From Flavobacterium sp. (lineage in GTDB: Bacteria > Bacteroidota > Bacteroidia > Flavobacteriales > Flavobacteriaceae): a DNA stretch of 64,000 nt. Made by a program: the position numbers and the translations under genes. The notes below the pieces were generated by a model. The model worked only from the letters and a program-made list of their open reading frames with translations, had not been told where the DNA came from and did not search any database. Every line of letters starts with the position of its first letter. Within the stretch, counting starts at the first letter, position 1. Below are positions 46,313 through 55,069 of this stretch, piece after piece. Location: NCBI GenBank assembly GCA_015665265.1, contig JADFAM010000043.1, forward strand, positions 29,627 through 93,626. The letters run 5' to 3'.

Positions 46313-47125
46313 ATGGATTTATCAAATGTGAAACTAATTGTTTCTGATATGGATGGAACATTACTTAATTCAAGAGAAGAGGTTAGTCAATTGTTTTTTA
46401 AACAGTTTCATAAACTTAAAGAGCTAGGAATTCATTTTGTAGCTGCTAGCGGCAGACAGTATAACAGTATCGCACAAAAACTTCATCCAATATTGAATGA
46501 AATTACTATTGTTGGTGAAAATGGAGGGGTCATTAAAAGACAACAAAAAACACTTCTTTTACAAACATTTGACACCAATAAAGTAATTAAATTAATTCCT
46601 GCATTGAGGAATATAAATAATACCTCTATTATTTTATGTGGGGAAAACTCAGCTTTTATTGAATCTAAAAATCAAAATTTTATTAACATGTTTCAAGAAT
46701 ATTATAGCAAACATGAAAAAGTAAAAGATCTAACCACCATACCACATAAGAATCCAATTATCAAAATTGCTTTGTATCATCCAGAATCTTCAGAGGAATT
46801 TATTTATCCGTCTGTTAAGCAGTTTGAAGAAACTTTTTTATTAAAAATATCAGGTAAAAATTGGTTAGATATTTCTAACCAAAACTCAAATAAAGGCACT
46901 GCTATTAAATATCTTCAAAACGAAATGAAAATTACTCCACAGGAAACTATGGTATTTGGTGATTATCTAAATGATCTCGAAATGCTTGAGTCTGCTCACC
47001 ACAGCTATGCAATGAAAAATGCTCATGAAGATGTTAAAAAAATAGCTCGTTTTATGACGGATAGTCATAATAGTTTTGGTGTTGAAAAAATTATACAACA
47101 GGTAATAGAATCGAAAAGAAATTAA
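46313..47125 (+). CDS. Cof-type HAD-IIB phosphatase
   Basis: This 270-residue HAD superfamily phosphatase has motif I SDMDGTLLNS (nucleophile Asp12, acid Asp14), the ASGRQY motif II, a type IIB cap domain (about residues 85-190) and motif IV FGDYLNDLEML. Such enzymes dephosphorylate sugar phosphates or flavin precursors; the substrate is unknown. Its stop overlaps the stop of the convergent nitrilase by four bases. Confidence 0.92.
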   Translation: MDLSNVKLIVSDMDGTLLNSREEVSQLFFKQFHKLKELGIHFVAASGRQYNSIAQKLHPILNEITIVGENGGVIKRQQKTLLLQTFDTNKVIKLIPALRNINNTSIILCGENSAFIESKNQNFINMFQEYYSKHEKVKDLTTIPHKNPIIKIALYHPESSEEFIYPSVKQFEETFLLKISGKNWLDISNQNSNKGTAIKYLQNEMKITPQETMVFGDYLNDLEMLESAHHSYAMKNAHEDVKKIARFMTDSHNSFGVEKIIQQVIESKRN

Positions 47126-48078
47126 TTCTCAAAAACAACAGTACTCTGACGGTCTCTATTTACGTGTAGTTTAGTAATATCTGGCCTTGAATAATGGCCA
47201 GCCACATCAAAATTCTGGCGCTCTTGCAACACTCTAGAGAAATCTAATGTTTCATAAAATAATCCTTCTTTGTTAATTACCGGTTCTAAAATCCATTCAC
47301 CATCTGGTCCTGCGATACAAGACCCTCCGTTTACTAGAGTTTCAGGAGCATTTTTTATGATTTTATCAAAATGTGGTGTATCTGTTGGAAAATCTGATTT
47401 ATGCATCAAACTTGAGACAGAAATAACAAAAGAACGAGATTCTCTGGCTATAAAACGAGTAATGTCTTTGGTATTATGATCACTCCCTGGCCATACAGCT
47501 ACATGTAAATTTTCTCCTTGACCATATAAGGCTGCTCTAGGTAATGGCATCCAATTTTCCCAGCAGTTTAAACCACCAACTGTAAAGTTTTTTAATGGAT
47601 GAACTTGTAACCCATGCCCATCTCCTGGGGCCCAAGTTAATCGCTCATCATAGGTTGGCTGTAATTTTCTATGCACAGATTTTATCTCTCCTTCTTGATT
47701 AATATATACTAAGGAAGCGTAAATACTATGCCCTCCTCTATTTTGAGCACGTTCTATAATTCCTAGATAAACTGAAATATGATGTTCTTTTGCTAGATTA
47801 CAAATAGTATCTAATTCCCCTTTTTCTATAGTAATTGAATTTTGCACGTAATGTGCATGAATTTCTTTTTGAACAGATGAATTCCATTCTGCACCATTTG
47901 TTAAACCAATCCAAAATGGATAACCTGGTAGCAAAGCCTCTCCATAGACAATTAACTCTGCTTTTTCTTTAGAGGCATCTATAATTGTATTTTCTATTTT
48001 TTGAATAGTTTGTTTTTTATTTAACCAAATAGGAGAGATTTGTGCTAAAGCTACTTTAAGGAAATTAGAGTTTTTCAT
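47122..48078 (-). CDS. Nitrilase (carbon-nitrogen hydrolase superfamily)
   Basis: This 318-residue cytoplasmic enzyme has the Glu-Lys-Cys triad in its usual context: YGEALLPGYPFW (Glu47), HRKLQPTYDERLTW (Lys138) and GGLNCWENW (Cys172). The CWENW context and HRKLxPTYDER segment are those of true nitrilases rather than amidases or beta-ureidopropionases. It should convert a nitrile to the acid and ammonia; the natural nitrile is unknown. It lies 31 bases after the DUF2797 gene on the same strand. Confidence 0.92.
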   Translation of the reverse strand: MKNSNFLKVALAQISPIWLNKKQTIQKIENTIIDASKEKAELIVYGEALLPGYPFWIGLTNGAEWNSSVQKEIHAHYVQNSITIEKGELDTICNLAKEHHISVYLGIIERAQNRGGHSIYASLVYINQEGEIKSVHRKLQPTYDERLTWAPGDGHGLQVHPLKNFTVGGLNCWENWMPLPRAALYGQGENLHVAVWPGSDHNTKDITRFIARESRSFVISVSSLMHKSDFPTDTPHFDKIIKNAPETLVNGGSCIAGPDGEWILEPVINKEGLFYETLDFSRVLQERQNFDVAGHYSRPDITKLHVNRDRQSTVVFEN

Positions 48079-48109
48079 AATTATTTAGAGTGTTTTTTGT
48101 AATCTGCAT

Positions 48110-48904
48110 TTAATTTATAGTTAATCTTACTACTATTCCTTCATTAGATCTAATATTGAATACTTTCTGATCTTCAAAAATCAAATACTGTCCTTTTATA
48201 CCTACTAATTTCCCTGTGTAACTTTGTTCTTTTGCAATATTTAAACTTTTGGGAGTTTCAGGATATTGATGAACAGGGAAATTAATTTGTGTTTCAGAAT
48301 TATTTTCAATAAAATATTCTTGTGCCTCCTCCGGAATGAATGCTTTTAATTTATGTTGCCATGATTTTAAATCTACCTCTTCAATATCATTTTTCAACAT
48401 TTTTCTCCAATTAGTTTTGTCTGCCACATGAGCTTTTAGTGCTACTTCAGTAATTCCTGCTAAATATCTGTTAGGAACTTCTACAATTTCAATAGCTTCA
48501 TGCGCCCCTTGGTCTATCCATCTAGTTGGTACTTGTTGTTTCCTTGTAACCCCAACTTTTACGTTACTTGAATTTGCTAAATATACAATATGAGGTTGTA
48601 GTTGAACAGATTTTTCATAGGCTAAATCCCTATCTTCTTCTCCTAAATGAGCCTTACTTAACTCTGGCCTCATGATCCAATCTCCTACACTTGGTATATC
48701 AAAAAAACAGTTTTTACAAAATCCTTGACGATAAATTTCTTTTTCAATATGACAATTCATACATCTATACTTCACGAAAGCAATTTCTAGGTTTCTGTTT
48801 AACAATTGATTCATATTAATAAAATCAGATTTTAAATCTAAATAGTATTGAACTATATGACTATTTTCTGTTATCATTTTTTTTAAAACTCCTTGGTATT
48901 GCAT
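48110..48904 (-). CDS. DUF2797 domain-containing protein
   Basis: This 264-residue cytoplasmic protein has an N-terminal zinc-finger-like cysteine set (YRCMNCHIEKEI then FCKNCFFDIP, C-x2-C and C-x2-C, near 48-72). A conserved body follows with HIVYLANSSNVKVGVTRK, then WIDQGAHEAIEI, a pattern reminiscent of GIY-YIG nucleases. The family has no assigned function. Promoter shared region with the divergent GH3-like gene. Confidence 0.82.
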   Translation of the reverse strand: MQYQGVLKKMITENSHIVQYYLDLKSDFINMNQLLNRNLEIAFVKYRCMNCHIEKEIYRQGFCKNCFFDIPSVGDWIMRPELSKAHLGEEDRDLAYEKSVQLQPHIVYLANSSNVKVGVTRKQQVPTRWIDQGAHEAIEIVEVPNRYLAGITEVALKAHVADKTNWRKMLKNDIEEVDLKSWQHKLKAFIPEEAQEYFIENNSETQINFPVHQYPETPKSLNIAKEQSYTGKLVGIKGQYLIFEDQKVFNIRSNEGIVVRLTIN

Positions 48905-48924
48905 CTAAAATATTTTTCTATTTT

Positions 48925-48932
48925 TAACTTTG
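48925..48932 (+). promoter_or_regulatory. -7 promoter box for the GH3-like gene
   Basis: TAACTTTG matches TAnnTTTG, about 58 bases before the ATG. Its terminal TTG is in frame with the gene and is a false start. Confidence 0.45.
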
Positions 48933-48989
48933 TATTGTAAGTACCTCACAAACTTACGGAAAAATCAATTTATTAAACTTAAAATCGTT

Positions 48990-50498
48990 ATGGCAATTCC
49001 ATTTGTTAACTCCATTATTTCTTGGTTTCTCAAAAAAAGAAAGCATCAGATGGAATTATTCATAAAGTATCCTGTAGATGTTCAAAATGAACTTCTTTTT
49101 GGTTTGATTCAAGTAGCTAAAAATACAGAATTTGGGAAGAAATATGATTTTTTATCAATCAAGTCCTATGAAGATTTTGCTCTTAGAGTCCCTATTCAAC
49201 AATACGAAAGTATAGAGCCTTTAATTGAGCGCTGTAGAAAAGGAGAACAAAACTTATTTTGGCCAACAAAAATTAAATGGTTTGCAAAGTCTAGTGGAAC
49301 TACTAATGCTAAAAGTAAATTTATACCAGTAAGTGACGAGGCAATTGAAGATTGTCATTTAAAAGCTGGAAAAGATATGCTTTGTTTATACATCAACAAC
49401 AATGAAGAAACTAGACTTTTTAATGGAAAAGGGTTACGTCTAGGTGGAAGTGCTGCTGTTTATGAGGACAATAATTCATACTTTGGAGATTTATCAGCTA
49501 TTATCATTGAAAATATGCCTTTTTGGGCAGACTTTAGCTCAGCTCCCAGTCAAGAAGTAGCTCTAATGAGTGAGTGGGAAACAAAAATGGAAGCAATAAT
49601 CAGTGAAACTATTAATGAAGATATTACAAGTCTAGTGGGAGTGCCCTCATGGATGTTAGTTCTTTTGAATAAAGTGTTAGAAAAAACTGGGAAAGATCAT
49701 ATTTTAGAGGTGTGGCCAAATTTAGAGGTGTATTTTCATGGAGGGGTAAATTTTAATCCCTACAGAGAGCAGTATAAAAAGTTAATTCCCAAAAAGGATT
49801 TTAAATATTACGAAACTTACAATGCATCAGAAGGATTCTTTGCATTACAGGATATCAATGGGTGTTTAGATTTATTATTAATGCTAGATTATGGTATTTT
49901 TTATGAATTTATACCAATGAATGATTATGATGGAGAAACTTCTACAGCTATCCCACTATCCAAAGTAAGACTTCATGAAAATTATGCTGTTGTAATTACT
50001 ACCAATGGTGGTTTATGGAGGTATCTTATAGGAGATACCATTAAATTCACTTCACTAAACCCATACAGAATAAGAATTACAGGAAGAACAAAGCACCATA
50101 TTAATGTATTTGGTGAAGAGTTAATTATAGAAAATGCTGAGGAGGCACTAAAATTAGCTTGTTCAAAAACTAAGACAACAATAACAGATTATACAGTAGG
50201 ACCAATTTTTATGGATGGAAAAGTAAAAGGTAGTCATGAATGGGTTATTGAATTTGCGAGTGCTCCAGATAATTTGGAATACTTTACAGAACTACTAGAC
50301 AATGCTTTAAAATCTATTAATTCAGATTATGAGGCCAAGCGATATAATAATATGACCTTAGTAATGCCAAAAGTTCATAGTGTAAGAAAAGGATTATTTT
50401 ATTCATGGTTAAAGAAAAAAGGAAAGCTAGGTGGGCAACATAAAGTACCAAGATTGTCTAACAAAAGAGATTTTGTTGAAGAATTACTTAGTCTTTAG
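48990..50498 (+). CDS. GH3 family acyl-acid--amine adenylating enzyme
   Basis: This protein of about 502 residues belongs to the GH3 superfamily, best known from plants, where it joins amino acids to auxin or jasmonate through an acyl-adenylate. The P-loop-like FAKSSGTTNAKSKFIPVS, the YNASEGFFALQD motif that includes the conserved Glu, and the INVFGEELIIENAEEAL hinge are present. The bacterial substrate is unknown. The ATG giving MAIPFVNSIISWF is used; an in-frame TTG 60 bases earlier belongs to the promoter box. Its stop overlaps that of the convergent prenyl synthase by four bases. Confidence 0.88.
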   Translation: MAIPFVNSIISWFLKKRKHQMELFIKYPVDVQNELLFGLIQVAKNTEFGKKYDFLSIKSYEDFALRVPIQQYESIEPLIERCRKGEQNLFWPTKIKWFAKSSGTTNAKSKFIPVSDEAIEDCHLKAGKDMLCLYINNNEETRLFNGKGLRLGGSAAVYEDNNSYFGDLSAIIIENMPFWADFSSAPSQEVALMSEWETKMEAIISETINEDITSLVGVPSWMLVLLNKVLEKTGKDHILEVWPNLEVYFHGGVNFNPYREQYKKLIPKKDFKYYETYNASEGFFALQDINGCLDLLLMLDYGIFYEFIPMNDYDGETSTAIPLSKVRLHENYAVVITTNGGLWRYLIGDTIKFTSLNPYRIRITGRTKHHINVFGEELIIENAEEALKLACSKTKTTITDYTVGPIFMDGKVKGSHEWVIEFASAPDNLEYFTELLDNALKSINSDYEAKRYNNMTLVMPKVHSVRKGLFYSWLKKKGKLGGQHKVPRLSNKRDFVEELLSL

Positions 50499-51472
50499 AT
50501 TTTTCGCTCTACCACATAATCAATCATTTTAATCAAAGAAGATTTGTAATCAGAATCTTCAAAATTACTAAGAATAGTCAATGCTTTTGTTTTGTAATCG
50601 TGCATCTTTTTTATTGTAAACTCTATTCCTCCACTTTTTTTTACAAATTCAATTACTTGTTTTACACGTTTTTTTTCTTTGTTATGTTTTTTAATAGAAT
50701 TAATTAACCACGCTTTTTCTTTTTTGGAGCAATTGTTTAATGTGTAAATTAAAGGAAGAGTCATTTTTTGTTCTTTAATATCTATCCCAGTGGGCTTCCC
50801 AATTTTTTCTTCAGAATAGTCAAATAAATCGTCTTTTATTTGAAATGCCATTCCTATATATTGTCCAAATTTTCTCATTTGTTGAATAGTATCCTGATTG
50901 GCACCAACTGATGCCGCTCCAATACCACAACAAGCTGCAATTAGTGTGGCTGTTTTCTGACGGATTATTTCATAATAAACATCTTCAGTAATATCTAATT
51001 TTCTTGCTTTTTCTATCTGTAATAATTCTCCTTCACTCATTTCTCTAACAGCTATGGAAATTAATTTTAATAAATCAAAATCTTCATTATCAATTGAAAG
51101 TAACAAGCCTTTAGACAGCAAATAATCCCCTACTAAAACTGCAATCTTATTTTTCCAAAGTGCATTAATTGAGAAAAAACCTCTTCTTCTATTACTATCA
51201 TCTACAATATCATCATGAACAAGAGTTGCTGTATGAATTAACTCTACTACAGAAGCACCTCTATAGGTTCGTTGATCGAAACCACCGTCAGAAACCATTT
51301 TAGCTACTAAAAAAACAAACATTGGTCTCATTTGCTTTCCTTTTCTTCTAACTATGTAGTATGTAATTCTGTTGAGTAATGGAACTTTAGATATCATAGA
51401 GTCTTTGAATTTTTTTTCAAAGAGTTCCATCTCCTTTTGGATGGGTTTTTTTATTTCCTCTACTATCTTCAT
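50495..51472 (-). CDS. Polyprenyl diphosphate synthase (octaprenyl type)
   Basis: This is a trans-isoprenyl diphosphate synthase of 325 residues. It has the first aspartate-rich motif VHDDIVDDSNRRRG, the chain-length region before it, and the second motif QIKDDLFDYSEEKIGKP with a KPTGID continuation. Flavobacterial enzymes of this type make the side chain of menaquinone. Monocistronic, with a -7 box at 51482-51489. Confidence 0.92.
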   Translation of the reverse strand: MKIVEEIKKPIQKEMELFEKKFKDSMISKVPLLNRITYYIVRRKGKQMRPMFVFLVAKMVSDGGFDQRTYRGASVVELIHTATLVHDDIVDDSNRRRGFFSINALWKNKIAVLVGDYLLSKGLLLSIDNEDFDLLKLISIAVREMSEGELLQIEKARKLDITEDVYYEIIRQKTATLIAACCGIGAASVGANQDTIQQMRKFGQYIGMAFQIKDDLFDYSEEKIGKPTGIDIKEQKMTLPLIYTLNNCSKKEKAWLINSIKKHNKEKKRVKQVIEFVKKSGGIEFTIKKMHDYKTKALTILSNFEDSDYKSSLIKMIDYVVERKI

Positions 51473-51481
51473 AAATGATTA

Positions 51482-51489
51482 CAAATTTA
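51482..51489 (-). promoter_or_regulatory. -7 promoter box for the prenyl synthase gene
   Basis: The minus strand reads TAAATTTG (TAnnTTTG), about ten bases before the ATG at 51472, between this gene and rlmN. Confidence 0.4.
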
Positions 51490-51512
51490 TAAAATATATC
51501 TACAGAAGCATG

Positions 51513-52553
51513 CTAAGATTTATTCGCTAATTGACCACATGCTGCATCTATATCCTTTCCTCTAGATCTTCTCACATTTACAACAATATCATGCATTTCA
51601 AGGTTAGATATGTAGTTATCTATAACTCTTGAACTAGCTTGTTGAAATTCTCCATCATCAATAGGATTGTATTCAATCAAATTAACTTTACAAGGAATAT
51701 GTTTACAAAAATTAATCAATGCTTTGATATCCTCTTTTTTGTCATTTATACCATCCCAAACTACATACTCATAAGTAACATGACGCTGAGTTTTTTCATA
51801 CCAGTATATTAATGATTCTGCCAAATCATGAAGTGGAAATGTTTCATTAAATGGCATAATAGAAGTTCTAACCTTATCGATAGCAGAATGTAAAGAAACA
51901 GCTAGATTAAATTTTACTTGATCATCTGCCATCTTCTTTATTATTTTTGGAACACCTGATGTTGACACAGTAATACGCTTTGAAGACATTCCTAATCCTT
52001 CTGAGGAGGTTATTTTATCAATTGATTTTATAACATTATTATAATTCATCAATGGTTCTCCCATTCCCATAAATACAATATTGGTTAATCTATGATTGTG
52101 ATATAATTGACTTTGTTTGTCTATGGCAACTACTTGATCATAAATTTCATCAGGATTCAAGTTTCGCATTCTTTTTAATCTGGAAGTAGCACAAAAACGG
52201 CAATCTAAACTGCATCCAACCTGGCTAGAAACACATGCTGTTGTTCTTTTTTCTGTAGGTATTAACACAGACTCTACAATTAATCCATCATGCAATCGAA
52301 TACCATTTTTAATGGTTCCATCTTTACTTCGTTGCATGGAATCTACCTCTATGTGATTTATGACAAAATTTTCTTCTAACATTGTTCTAGTCTCCAAAGA
52401 AATATTGGTCATATCCTCAAAGGTGTGTAGAGATTTATTCCAAAGCCATTCATATACTTGATTACCTCTAAAAGCTTTGTCTCCATTTTTTACAAAGAAA
52501 TCTCTTAATTGTTCTTTGGTGAGCGATCTTATATCTTTTTTCTTTGAGTTCAT
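51513..52553 (-). CDS. rlmN: 23S rRNA (A2503-C2)/tRNA methyltransferase RlmN
   Basis: RlmN is a radical SAM enzyme that methylates C2 of A2503 in 23S rRNA and of A37 in some tRNAs. The 346-residue protein has the 4Fe-4S motif CSLDCRFCATS, VFMGMGEPLMNYNNV and the C-terminal catalytic cysteine in RGKDIDAACGQL. The N-terminal RNA-binding helical domain (KAFRGNQVYEWLW) is intact. A terminator separates it from queA upstream. Confidence 0.96.
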   Translation of the reverse strand: MNSKKKDIRSLTKEQLRDFFVKNGDKAFRGNQVYEWLWNKSLHTFEDMTNISLETRTMLEENFVINHIEVDSMQRSKDGTIKNGIRLHDGLIVESVLIPTEKRTTACVSSQVGCSLDCRFCATSRLKRMRNLNPDEIYDQVVAIDKQSQLYHNHRLTNIVFMGMGEPLMNYNNVIKSIDKITSSEGLGMSSKRITVSTSGVPKIIKKMADDQVKFNLAVSLHSAIDKVRTSIMPFNETFPLHDLAESLIYWYEKTQRHVTYEYVVWDGINDKKEDIKALINFCKHIPCKVNLIEYNPIDDGEFQQASSRVIDNYISNLEMHDIVVNVRRSRGKDIDAACGQLANKS

Positions 52554-52595
52554 TGGGCGCTTTTATACTCTTATCAATTGATTTTGTAAAAATAC

Positions 52596-52621
52596 AAAAA
52601 CCTCTTAGCTTAGCTAAGAGG
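52596..52621 (-). terminator. Intrinsic terminator after queA
   Basis: A perfect 9-bp stem (52601-52609 with 52613-52621, three-base loop) is followed on the minus strand by five T, one G and a further T-rich run. It lies 26 bases after the queA stop and separates queA from rlmN. Confidence 0.8.
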
Positions 52622-52646
52622 CTTTTATTATAAATTAATTTTATAA

Positions 52647-53696
52647 TTAAATAATTAACATAGCGTCCCCATAAGTATGAAACTTATATTCTTCTTTAAC
52701 AGCTATTTTATAAGCCTCCATCAGAAAATCATATCCTGCAAAAGCGGCTGCCATCATCATTAAAGTTGATTTGGGTGAATGGAAATTTGTAATCATTGAA
52801 TTAGCAATACTAAAATCATACGGAGGAAAAATAAATTTATTGGTCCATCCATTATAGCTATTTAGTCTAGCACTCGCAGAAACAGAAGACTCTACTGCAC
52901 GCATTACCGTTGTTCCAACGGCACAAATTTTTCTTTTACTAACTATAGCATCATTTATTAAATTAGCAGTGCCAGAAGGAATAATAATTTTTTCCGAATC
53001 TGTTTTGTGCTTAGATAAATCTTCGACCTCAACTGGACTAAAGGTTCCTAAACCTACATGAAGTGTTAATTCAGCAAAATCTACTCCTTTGATTTCCAAA
53101 CGTTTCATTAAATGTTTAGAAAAATGTAATCCTGCAGTAGGTGCAGCAACAGCTCCCTCATTTTTTGCAAATATCGTTTGATAACGTTCTTTGTCAGAAT
53201 CTTCTACACCCCTTTTAATGTATTTAGGTAACGGTGTTTCTCCAAGTTCTAATAGCTTTTCCCTGAACTCTTCATAACCACCATCATACAAAAAACGTAA
53301 TGTACGCCCTCTTGAAGTTGTATTGTCTATAACCTCTGCAACTAAACTATCATCCTCTCCAAAGAAAAGTTTGTTTCCAATTCTAATTTTTCTTGCTGGG
53401 TCTACCAACACATCCCATAATCTATTTTCAGCATTGAGCTCACGTAATAAAAACACTTCAATTCTAGCACCAGTTTTTTCTTTATTACCAAACATTCTAG
53501 CAGGAAAAACCTTAGTGTTATTTAACATTAAAACATCACCTTCGTCAAAATAGTTAATTACATCTTTAAACATTTTGTGTTCAATTGTTTGTTCTTTACG
53601 ATTCAAAACCATCAAGCGAGATTCATCTCTGTGCTCTGCAGGATACTCTGCTAATAATTCCTCTGGTAATTCAAAATTAAAATGGGATAATTTCAT
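52647..53696 (-). CDS. queA: S-adenosylmethionine:tRNA ribosyltransferase-isomerase
   Basis: QueA transfers and isomerises the ribosyl group of S-adenosylmethionine onto preQ1-modified tRNA, giving epoxyqueuosine. The 349-residue protein has the typical start [48 protein letters not shown] and [12 protein letters not shown]. With the VUT transporter at 32411-33112 it points to salvage-based queuosine synthesis. A promoter with both elements lies upstream at 53736-53767. Confidence 0.97.
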   Translation of the reverse strand: MKLSHFNFELPEELLAEYPAEHRDESRLMVLNRKEQTIEHKMFKDVINYFDEGDVLMLNNTKVFPARMFGNKEKTGARIEVFLLRELNAENRLWDVLVDPARKIRIGNKLFFGEDDSLVAEVIDNTTSRGRTLRFLYDGGYEEFREKLLELGETPLPKYIKRGVEDSDKERYQTIFAKNEGAVAAPTAGLHFSKHLMKRLEIKGVDFAELTLHVGLGTFSPVEVEDLSKHKTDSEKIIIPSGTANLINDAIVSKRKICAVGTTVMRAVESSVSASARLNSYNGWTNKFIFPPYDFSIANSMITNFHSPKSTLMMMAAAFAGYDFLMEAYKIAVKEEYKFHTYGDAMLII

Positions 53697-53735
53697 ATGT
53701 CCTTAGTATTGATTTATTTTTTGTGGTAACGGCGG

Positions 53736-53767
53736 CAAATATACGATTTGAAAATAGGGGTTGTCAA
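53736..53767 (-). promoter_or_regulatory. Promoter of queA (-33 TTG and -7 TATATTTG)
   Basis: The minus strand has TTG at 53767-53765, then 21 bases, then TATATTTG at 53743-53736, matching the flavobacterial TTG-N17-23-TAnnTTTG arrangement. The queA ATG follows 39 bases later. The TTG overlaps one arm of a 7-bp hairpin (53761-53778) that lies between aroA and queA. Confidence 0.65.
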
Positions 53768-53784
53768 GTGTTTGACAATATTAT

Positions 53785-55014
53785 TTAGAGTTCATTGAAC
53801 TGAAAACCAATTTGCTGCATATCTTCCCAAAAATTTCTATATGATTTGGTTACAACTCCTGCATCTAATATTTGAATTGGTGTTTTTATTGCTAGTGGTG
53901 TAAATGCCATTGCCATTCTATGGTCATTATAGGTTTCAATAGAAATATTAGAGTTTATTTTAGAGCTAGCTTTTAGATCTAAGCTATCATCTGTTACCGA
54001 GATAGTTGCTCCAAGTTTAGATAATTCTTTTTGCAACGCTTCAAGCCTGTCTGTTTCTTTAATTTTTAAAGTATGAAGACCATTTAGGTTACATGAAATT
54101 CCTAACCCAAAACAAGTTACAGCAATAGTTTGAGCTATATCGGGCGCCTTGTTTAAATCAATTTTTAAAAGGTCTTTACTAGATTCTTTAGTTTTTCTAA
54201 GAAGAATACTATTCTCTTTAAAAGAAGTTTCAACACCAAAATGAAGATAAATTTCAGCTAGGACTGAATCTCCTTGTAAACTTTCTTTACTGTAAGATGA
54301 TAATCCTATCTCTGAGCCAACTTTACTTAAAGCTATAATAGAGTAAAAATAGGAAGCAGAACTCCAATCCGACTCCACTACTAATTCTTGTTCCTTTCGT
54401 TTTACATAGGGCTTTACATGAATGTATTGACCTTCGAAATTAGTAGAAACACCTACTCTATTTAGTAATGATAAAGTCATTTTAATGTAAGGAATAGAAG
54501 TAATATCCCCTAACAGTTGAATACTTAAACCATTAGGTAAACTAGCAGCAATTAGCAATAAGGCAGAGATATATTGACTACTAATATTTCCATTGATTTT
54601 TACATTATTTTTTATGAGTTTTTTCCCTCTAATTTGTAAAGGGGGGAATCCATCTTTTTCGGTGTATGTAATCTCAGCCCCCAAACTTCTCAATGCATCA
54701 ACTAAAATTTTGATAGGCCTTTGGTGCATTCTCTCAGAACCTGATAAAACAACTGTTCTATTGGACTGCGTAGCAAAAAAAGCAGTTAAAAATCTCATTG
54801 CTGTTCCAGCATGACCAATGTTAATAGAAGTATCATTTGTAAAAAGAGCATGTTGTAAATGATGTGTATCATCTGAATCCGATAAATTATTGATATTTAT
54901 ACCATCAAATAATTTCTGTAAAATGAGCAATCTATTAGATTCACTTTTAGATCCAGATATAAAAATACTCTCTATAATTTGCTCATTATCAATGTCTTTA
55001 ATACAAATTTTCAT
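53785..55014 (-). CDS. aroA: 3-phosphoshikimate 1-carboxyvinyltransferase (EPSP synthase)
   Basis: AroA joins PEP to shikimate-3-phosphate in the chorismate pathway. The 409-residue protein has SGSKSESNRLLIL (residues 20-32), the NIGHAGTAMRFLTAFF PEP loop, QRPIKILVDALRSLGA, and IKETDRLEALQKELSKLG near the C-terminus with NDHRMAMAF. It is a little shorter than E. coli AroA (427 aa), as usual in Flavobacteriaceae. A chorismate-using pabB lies at 60308-61621. Confidence 0.95.
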   Translation of the reverse strand: MKICIKDIDNEQIIESIFISGSKSESNRLLILQKLFDGININNLSDSDDTHHLQHALFTNDTSINIGHAGTAMRFLTAFFATQSNRTVVLSGSERMHQRPIKILVDALRSLGAEITYTEKDGFPPLQIRGKKLIKNNVKINGNISSQYISALLLIAASLPNGLSIQLLGDITSIPYIKMTLSLLNRVGVSTNFEGQYIHVKPYVKRKEQELVVESDWSSASYFYSIIALSKVGSEIGLSSYSKESLQGDSVLAEIYLHFGVETSFKENSILLRKTKESSKDLLKIDLNKAPDIAQTIAVTCFGLGISCNLNGLHTLKIKETDRLEALQKELSKLGATISVTDDSLDLKASSKINSNISIETYNDHRMAMAFTPLAIKTPIQILDAGVVTKSYRNFWEDMQQIGFQFNEL

Positions 55015-55069
55015 AATTTACTCCGTCTCATTTTAAATTCTTAAATTTATGCTCCAAAAATAAACAAAA

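Noticed and set aside
53761-53778. 7-bp hairpin between aroA and queA as an aroA terminator
   Set aside because: No T run follows it on the minus strand, and one arm overlaps the -33 TTG of the queA promoter; it may be chance or a regulatory site, not a clear terminator.
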